Of a stretch of DNA of 64,000 bases, positions 58,113 to 64,000 are shown in pieces; position 1 is the stretch's first letter, and each line of letters opens with the position of its first letter. The notes under the pieces are model-generated. The model worked only from the letters and a program-made list of their open reading frames with translations, made no database searches and was not told the origin of the DNA. This DNA comes from Sipunculus nudus. Lineage: Eukaryota; Annelida; Sipuncula; Golfingiida; Sipunculidae. The stretch is from positions 62,192,019 through 62,256,018 of the forward strand of contig CM049306.1 in NCBI GenBank assembly GCA_026874595.1, written 5' to 3'. Position numbers and translations under genes: made by a program.

Positions 58113-59322
58113 GCACATGACACCCAAGTGTCGACAAGCGACTACGTGTATCCGCCAAAATCGGAGAGGGACAGGTGAAGCGAGGCACTGATTGAGTGGC
58201 AAGGGGAAATAGAGTGAGGTGTGTTGCATATTAGCATGGATGTCTGCAGCCAAAATGTGTATGTTCGTGGTGCCACATGCCATAAAAATCAAGAAAGCTA
58301 TCCAAGTTGTATAGATATGCAAAATTTTAGGCAGATAAGTCAAACCATAGCTTGTATATGAGTGATTTTATCCCAAAGAAGCCAAACAGAAAAACCCTGT
58401 GCAAAAATGGTCGCAGGTGGCGCCACCAATTTTGTATATGATAAAGAGCTATGGGAGATCTACACACATGCAAACTTTCAAGGGGGGGGGGGGGGGGGGG
58501 GGGAATATGTCAAACCACTCCTGAGATATAAGCATGGATGTCTGCAGTGTACACATAAATGGAGTTGGCTCCACCTGCCACAAAATCCAGAAAGCTATCC
58601 AAGATATATAAACATGCAAAATTTTAGGCAATTAAGTCAAACCACTGCCGAGATAGGAGTGATTTTATCCCATTGCAGACAAACAGGTGGACTCCGTGCA
58701 AAAAAAAGTTGCAGGTGGCGCCACCAGTTTTGTGCATGATAAAGACCTATGTGAGATCTATACACTTGCAAAATTTCAGGAGGATATGTCAAACCAGTCC
58801 TGAGATATAAGCCTGGATGTCTGCAGCCTGAATGTGAATGTAGGTATAGCCACCTGTCATAAATTCAAGAAAGCTATCCAGATGTATACACACACAAAAA
58901 TTTCAGTTGGATAAGTCCAACCACTGCAGAGATATGAGTAATTTTATCCCAAGGCAGACGAACAGATGGACGCTGTGCAAAAATGGTTGCAGGTGGGGCC
59001 ACCATTGTTTGTGTATGTTATAAAATAAATAAAGCTATCAAAGGGCTACATTTGTACAAAATGTTTAGCCTGATTGGTCAAATAAGTCAGAAGATATGTG
59101 GGTTAATGTGTCAAAACAGACACACAGATGGTCACACTAGGGAAAGAAAGGTCAGTGGTCAACGCAAATTATTTTGGCACCAGTTCACATGTGACCCAAT
59201 AACAGTGAAAAGTTTCAGAATAATCTGTCCAGTAGTCTCAGAGTTCTATTCCAGAAACAAACGCTGCAGTGGAAACGGTTCAAAAAACATAGTATCCGCG
59301 AAACTTTGTTTTGGCGGATACA
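58113..59322 (+). mobile_element. F3 element copy 4
   Basis: Diverged 5' end with 'gtcgacaagcgactac' and TGTATCCGCC. It ends GTATCCGCGAAACTTTGTTT, then GGCGGATACA. A G-run lies at about 58481-58503. Confidence 0.75.
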
Positions 59323-59614
59323 ATGATTAAGTTGAAATAAACTAAATACAGTGTTTTGTGAAAAGGTACCCCCAATTAAATATTCATTTAAGTACCAATT
59401 GTTGTCTTTTTAATGGCAGAGTAAATGAATCACCCTATATCAGTTAGGGGTCACAATTAGTAGTACATGTGAAAACCTTCAGCCATATGTATACACATTT
59501 TTTAAAGGTGATAAACATTTTCTGAATAGACACAGAACGTTGTGACCCAGAGAATGAGCACACAGAACACAGAGAATGAGCACACCCCTGAGTTATAAGC
59601 AGAAAGGCATCAGA
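59323..59614. other. Intron sequence between two F3 copies
   Basis: No gene and no copy elsewhere in the window. A short direct repeat 'cagagaatgagcacac' occurs twice near 59550-59587. Confidence 0.6.
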
Positions 59615-60504
59615 AACTAGAATACGACAAGCGACTACGTGTATCTGCCAAAATCAGAGTAGGACGGGTGAAGTGAGGCATGGATTGATTGGCAAGGGGA
59701 AATAAAGTTACATGCGTTACATATTAGAATGGATGTCTGCCACGTAAACATGATTGTAGGTGGTGCAACCTGTTATTTGAATGAGAAACTATCCAAGATG
59801 CACATGCACAATTTCAGGTGGAGAAGTCAAACCACTGCAGAGATATGAGTGATTTTATCCCACAGCAGACAATCAGATGGACGCTGTGCAAAAGTGGCTG
59901 CAGGTGGCGCCACCATTTTTGTGTATGTTATAAAGCTATCAAAGGGCTACATTTGTGTAAAATTTTTTTCCTGATTGGTCAAACGGTTCCCGAGATATGA
60001 GCATGGATGTCTGCAGCGTGAACATGAATGTAGGTGGCGCCACCTGTCATAAAATCAAAAAAGCTATCTAAGATGTATACGCATGCCCAAGTTCAGGTGA
60101 ATTAGTCAAACCACTGCAGAGTTATGAGTGATTTTAACCCAAGGCAGATGAACAGAAGGACACTGTGCAAACATGGTTGCAGGTGGCGCCACCTTTTTTT
60201 GTGTATGTTATAAAGCTATCCCAGGGCTACATTTGTGTAAAAATTTTTTTCCTGATCGGTAAAACGGTTCCCGAGATATGTGGGTTTATATGCGGAAACA
60301 GATGCACAAACGGACGCTGGGCAGAGAGGAAAGGTCAGAGGTCAAGGCCAATTGGTTAGGCACCAGTTCACATGTGACCTGATAATTGGTGTAAGTTTTG
60401 GAAAAATCCATCCAGTAGTCTCAGAGGAGTTCTCCGGAAACGAACAGGGCGGCGGAACCCATTCAAAAACATAGTATCTGCAAAACTTTGTTTTGGGGGA
60501 TACA
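59615..60504 (+). mobile_element. F3 element copy 5
   Basis: AACTAGAATACGACAAGCGA opens it. It ends 'gtatctgcaaaactttgttt' and 'gggggatacaa'. Half-monomers are joined through GGTGGCGCCACC. It lies only about 130 bases downstream of the 23-nt SNRPG exon in gene orientation. Confidence 0.8.
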
Positions 60505-60638
60505 AATATTTCAAAGCAATTACATTTTTCAAGGAAAATCTTCAAACATTTACTATGTGATGAATCATGAGTGATTAACAATGATTAGTAAGGAAAGAGC
60601 ATCACTATCCAGAGAATCATTTAAAAATTCATACTCAC

Positions 60639-60661
60639 AGGACAGCCTCTTGTCCATGTAT
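60639..60661 (-). CDS. SNRPG: snRNP Sm protein G, 23-nt exon
   Basis: The exon ATACATGGACAAGAGGCTGT plus CCT is framed by acceptor 'gttttacag' and donor 'gtgagtatg'. Read with two bases from a missing upstream exon it encodes (K)YMDKRLS, and its last T joins TG of the exon at 34971 to make Leu. The resulting YMDKRLSLRLNGG matches the N-terminal helix and first strand of animal Sm-G (F/Y-M-D-K-K/R-L-S-L-K/R-L-N-G-G). Being only 23 nt it would be missed by most gene finders. The sequence directly upstream does not continue the Sm-G N terminus, so a further exon encoding the start is required and was not found up to 64000. Confidence 0.88.
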
Positions 60662-60739
60662 CTGTAAAACAAGACAAAATGTGTAAACAATATCTTATGA
60701 ATCTTACGGTATTTCACTACACACAGATATACAACAGAC

Positions 60740-61447
60740 CAGGGGTGCCAAATTCCTATGTCCTACTCGTCCTACACAGGAGATTAGGAACATGGACAAG
60801 ACATTTTCTACCACTTACTTGTCAATGGACAAGTAAAAAAAAGATGAAAAATAGTATTTATTGAAAACTATGTAATGAATAAATTTGTGAGTGTATCTCT
60901 GACTAAAAACATTGATTTTTAAACTGCCAGCAGAATGCCATTGTGCTGTGATCAATGTGACCTGCTTGTTCAGTGTTGATAAACACAAGAGGCCGAGACT
61001 GTTTGCTGTTGGTAGACCAGTTCCTGTTTACTTAATAGTCGCTATCATTACTTCACTGTCCAAGACTTGAAGTGAAGACAAAATCAGAAGCAAGGGAACA
61101 AGTCTATGCTGGCATCAACTTTGGCTATCATCAGTGACATTCCAATTCACCCCCATGTCACACACAGTTTTTATGGCAAATTTAGACCATATAGAGGGTA
61201 ATGCTTCTGAAGCATCTGAAGCAGCAATGTTAATGAGGTCTTAAAGCTGACAATATACTCAGCAAATTAAACATAATAAAGGGTCAAATTAAACAGGCAT
61301 ATTGATTTTTAATTATTGTCATTAATAACTTTGAATTAACAGTTGTTTTACTTGGAAAAGTTGGACATAGCTGCGGACAACCAACTTTTTACATTCATGA
61401 TGCTTGTCCATGGACAAGCAAAGAATTTTCATATTTCAACACCCCTG
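60740..61447. mobile_element. hAT-type miniature transposon (708 bp)
   Basis: The ends are CAGGGGTGCCAAA and TTTCAACACCCCTG. The flanks CAACAGAC (60732-60739) and AAACAGAC (61448-61455) agree in 7 of 8 bases as an aged 8-bp target duplication. Subterminal palindromes around 'ttgtccatggacaa' lie near both ends. No transposase is present. Confidence 0.8.
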
Positions 61448-61587
61448 AAACAGACAATATCAAAGTGGCAGTTTTCATGAACCAGGAAGATGGCATACTG
61501 GTAATATTCAGTTTCTACCATATATATTGGTTGTACGTTAATAATTTAAAACAAACAGCTTTAAAAACCAAAACTCTGCCTCCTTGA

Positions 61588-62737
61588 CAGGGTTGGCAGT
61601 TTTATCCACAGTCGGTTTAATCCACTGGATAAATCCCGATCGGATAAAACAGGTTTTATCCGAAGTATTGGTGTATACTGTCTGTGAAGTAGACATTTTA
61701 TATTAAATTTAGCTTTCCATGGTAAAAAAATACAGTTCTTGTAAGTCACATTTATGTCTAGTTAACTGAATTATTATGTTACCATATATTTATACATAAA
61801 ACTCTTTGTCACAGGTAGTCATAACATGATTTAAATCATAATTTTGAAACTTGAAATTATTGCTCTTCTATAGCAAGGTCAGTTAGAGTATTACTTATTA
61901 AATCATTATAACCAATTTTGTACATTCCTCTATTAAAAAGCTAAACAACTGCAATTAACAAATGTTTAGTTAAACCCCACAATCAGTGGTACTATAGAAT
62001 ATCATATATTCACAGATAAGCATTTATTCTTATATCTGAGAGAGTTGTACATAATCCAGCATAAATGACTTAAGATATATACAGTGACATCAGTCACTAT
62101 GTCAATAATTTTGTGGGGGTGACCTTTCTAGACGCAAATGATAAAATACTTGAAAAGCTATCTTGTCCAAGTAGGTTTCTCTGAATGTGGGGTCATAGTG
62201 TGATTCCTGGACTCTTTTGCCTCTGGGAAGGCATGTTTGTGAAACACAAGCAGCATCAGTGTAATACCATTTGACAACCATCTAGTCATGAATACCTGAG
62301 AGGAGATACCTCCACTGGATAAGCCTCACCTGTGACTGAGTAAATATGTGATGGCTGATCAATGATGATGCTATACAGATGATACATCCTATTTAGAAAA
62401 TGACTACCAGCCAGATAGTAACATAGAAGACAAAGGGACAATCTGGTGTGTTGAGCATAAGCTAATAGTGGATGTTGACAACAATGAAACATGAATCTGG
62501 AGGAAATTGCCAATTGGATATAAAACTTATATATTATTATTATATTAATAAACCTTCTGAACTTATTCTGAACCAGATTATCATTTATGTTAATTTAATT
62601 AAATTTTACAAGGTGATTCTTAGTTTAATCCAGTTTAATCCTGTATAATCTGGATAAAACTGGATTAAACTGGATAAAACCCAGTTTTATCCACTGTCCT
62701 GGATTAAACAAGTTTTATCCGGATAAAACCAACCCTG
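61588..62737. mobile_element. hAT-type miniature transposon (1,150 bp)
   Basis: The ends are CAGGGTTGGCAGTTTTATCC and GGATAAAACCAACCCTG (inverted apart from a CAG insertion), with an exact 8-bp duplication CTCCTTGA at 61580-61587 and 62738-62745. Many GGATAAAAC / GTTTTATCC and GGATTAAAC words cluster near both ends, as expected for transposase-binding repeats. No transposase frame is recognised. Confidence 0.92.
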
Positions 62738-62745
62738 CTCCTTGA

Positions 62746-63004
62746 CTGAAATATTATCACCTGCTGAATATATATAAAAAATTATTCATATATAGAATCT
62801 ATATAAGACATCATTATCAATGCAGTATTGACATTATAGCATAATTATATGAAGCTTATGTTAAAAGACACCTGTCTGATTAAGAGACGTGCATTTAAAT
62901 CATTTAGAAAATCTTATCATGGTTTTATATCTGCTCCAGTAATACTAATAGTGTAATATGTTACTCTACTTTGTGGTTGTTATAGTCCAGACATGGGGTC
63001 TATT
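62746..63004. other. AT-rich intergenic or intronic sequence
   Basis: No gene, no repeat copy and no Sm-G first exon seen here. Confidence 0.5.
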
Positions 63005-63565
63005 ACAGTTGTTCTATTACTATTACTATTACTTTCAATTTCTACTATTACTATTACTATTACCACATTTTATCTTCTATTACTATTACTATTACTATTA
63101 CTATTACTGGGGTATCTATTACTATTACTATTACTATTACTTAAACTGATGGGGAGGATTCTAGACCTTGCGCAGCCATGAGTGTTATAAACTAGCACTA
63201 CAATCACATGTTTAAATAATATAACAAGCACTTATATCATCCAGTTACGTACACAATTTTCTTATACTGTGTCTGTCATTCACAAGAAGCCTAAAGATAC
63301 TGGAGACCTTAATTATTTCAGCTTCTTTAATTCTGTTATTTTTTTAAATCTTGAAACCTTAATGATCATTATTGAGGCTTTCAAGTTAAAATTATAAGAT
63401 AATTGTATGAACTCTTGAATACATGTAATTTAAGAGCAACCTATTGTAAAGGCCCTGGCACATGTAAAATATTGATGTATAATTATATGCATACTTGTAC
63501 ATTTTATGTTATTTTCATTTATATTTCACATAAGTTAATTTTATAGTACATACTTCCGTTTAGAT
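63005..63565. repeat. TATTAC microsatellite plus about 430 bp (second copy of 31438-31990)
   Basis: Same order and orientation as 31438-31990, with a longer (TATTAC)n at about 63009-63142. The frames here are poly-Tyr and poly-Leu translations of the microsatellite. Confidence 0.85.
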
Positions 63566-64000
63566 TTTTGCTTGCCGGAAATCTTCGATTTCGGCAAGCA
63601 TGTTCGTCAGTTGCGTATGTTTTGTTGCTTTGTTTGTCACGACTCTCCAGGCCACACTTTTGCATCAATCAACTTGAAACTTACAGGCTTGATTGACAAA
63701 CCAATTTCTAGGTGCCCTATTGTTTTTGGTCAACATTGCTCCAAGGTCAAGGGTCAAGGTCACGACAGGTATAGTTAACGGTTTTTGCACTATAACTTCG
63801 CCATAAATAGGCTTATCCACTTCTGCAATAGCTCATTTTTTTTTTCATCACCTGGCCTTTCTTTTGACATGTAGCTTACTTAAATTTGCCGTTACCATGG
63901 TTACATTTTTTGGGCAAAAATCATGGAAATTGGAAATAACACGACCATTTTTTGTAACTTTGTCAATTTTTAAGCTACAGACGTCTGGTTTTGGTCATTA
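63566..64000 (-). mobile_element. F2 element on the minus strand, 3' end (runs past the window)
   Basis: It starts (in plus view) with the F2 terminal hairpin 'cttgccggaaatc', 'ttcgatttcggcaag', followed by the reverse complement of the F2 3' domain ('ccaaggtcaagggtcaagg' at 63691-63760, 'gttaccatggttac' at about 63892). It is the only F2 copy in this orientation. Confidence 0.85.

Larger units (their letters stand above)
34972..60638 (-). other. SNRPG giant intron (about 25.7 kb)
   Basis: It is bounded by donor 'gtgagtatg' at 60638 and acceptor 'cacag' at 34972. The content is mostly F2 elements with F1 and F3 copies and a gene-like island at 41689-47020. The stretches 34972-35741 and 59323-59614 look single-copy and show no gene. 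Confidence 0.85.

Noticed and set aside
22286-62513. Minus-strand 75-codon frame in the hAT element at 62286-62513 as transposase remnant
   Set aside because: No hAT dimerisation or BED-finger motif could be recognised.
62958-63181. Frames coding for poly-Tyr or poly-Leu
   Set aside because: Direct translation of the TATTAC microsatellite.

Overview
The window looks like AT-rich animal nuclear DNA, most likely from a bivalve mollusc. That assignment is inferred from the style of the repeats and from a metazoan Sm-family gene with canonical GT-AG introns; no sequence here fixes the species. There is no bacterial gene organisation: nearly every open frame is a translation of repeats. I ran no alignment, so element boundaries are read by eye and are usually good to a few bases at named termini and looser elsewhere.

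Host gene. One host gene is convincing: snRNP Sm protein G (SNRPG) on the minus strand. Its last three coding exons lie at 60639-60661 (a 23-nt exon), 34847-34971 and 31281-31334, with reading phase and splice sites in agreement. The first exon is not found and probably lies beyond 64000. The intron between the first two of these exons is about 25.7 kb and is almost entirely transposable elements. A small gene-like island sits inside it (41689-47020, with a repeat of its own at 42891-45553). It holds a minus-strand ATG exon candidate whose phase would fit SNRPG exon 3, and a plus-strand ATG open frame.

Left part (1-30880). This is a nested pile of mobile elements. A degenerate Ty3/Gypsy LTR retrotransposon (1816-11174) has the pol order protease, integrase, reverse transcriptase, RNase H. 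That is the Ty1/copia-like order known from Gmr1-type Gypsy elements. It is inserted in a repeat I call F1, and its RNase H region is itself split by a composite insertion. Next to it is a miniature LTR element (878-1250) whose LTRs start and end like those of the Gypsy element and carry a tRNA-like B box.

Repeat families. At least six families that differ in body sequence (local names F1 to F6) share one plan. They begin with AAC(T/A)AG, followed by a short palindrome or hairpin. A 9-13 bp subterminal motif then recurs inverted at the 3' end, usually as an arm of a terminal hairpin, and the interior is an array of roughly 130-340 bp monomers. This plan matches what is known of non-autonomous Helentron-type elements (HINE, DINE, bivalve 'pearl'). 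Paralogous empty sites inside the window show clean insertion of F3, F4 and F5 copies with no obvious target duplication.

Right part (35742-58111). This is dominated by F2 elements whose monomers carry motifs resembling CTCF sites, nuclear-receptor DR1 sites and RFX X-boxes, and whose 3' hairpin is tandemly amplified. A 1,671-bp block recurs 7,171 bp away without any difference I could see. F3 copies (58113-60504) precede the 23-nt exon. Two hAT-type miniature elements with 8-bp target duplications follow (60740-61447 and 61588-62737); a third is at 15733-16134. The window ends in a minus-strand F2 copy.
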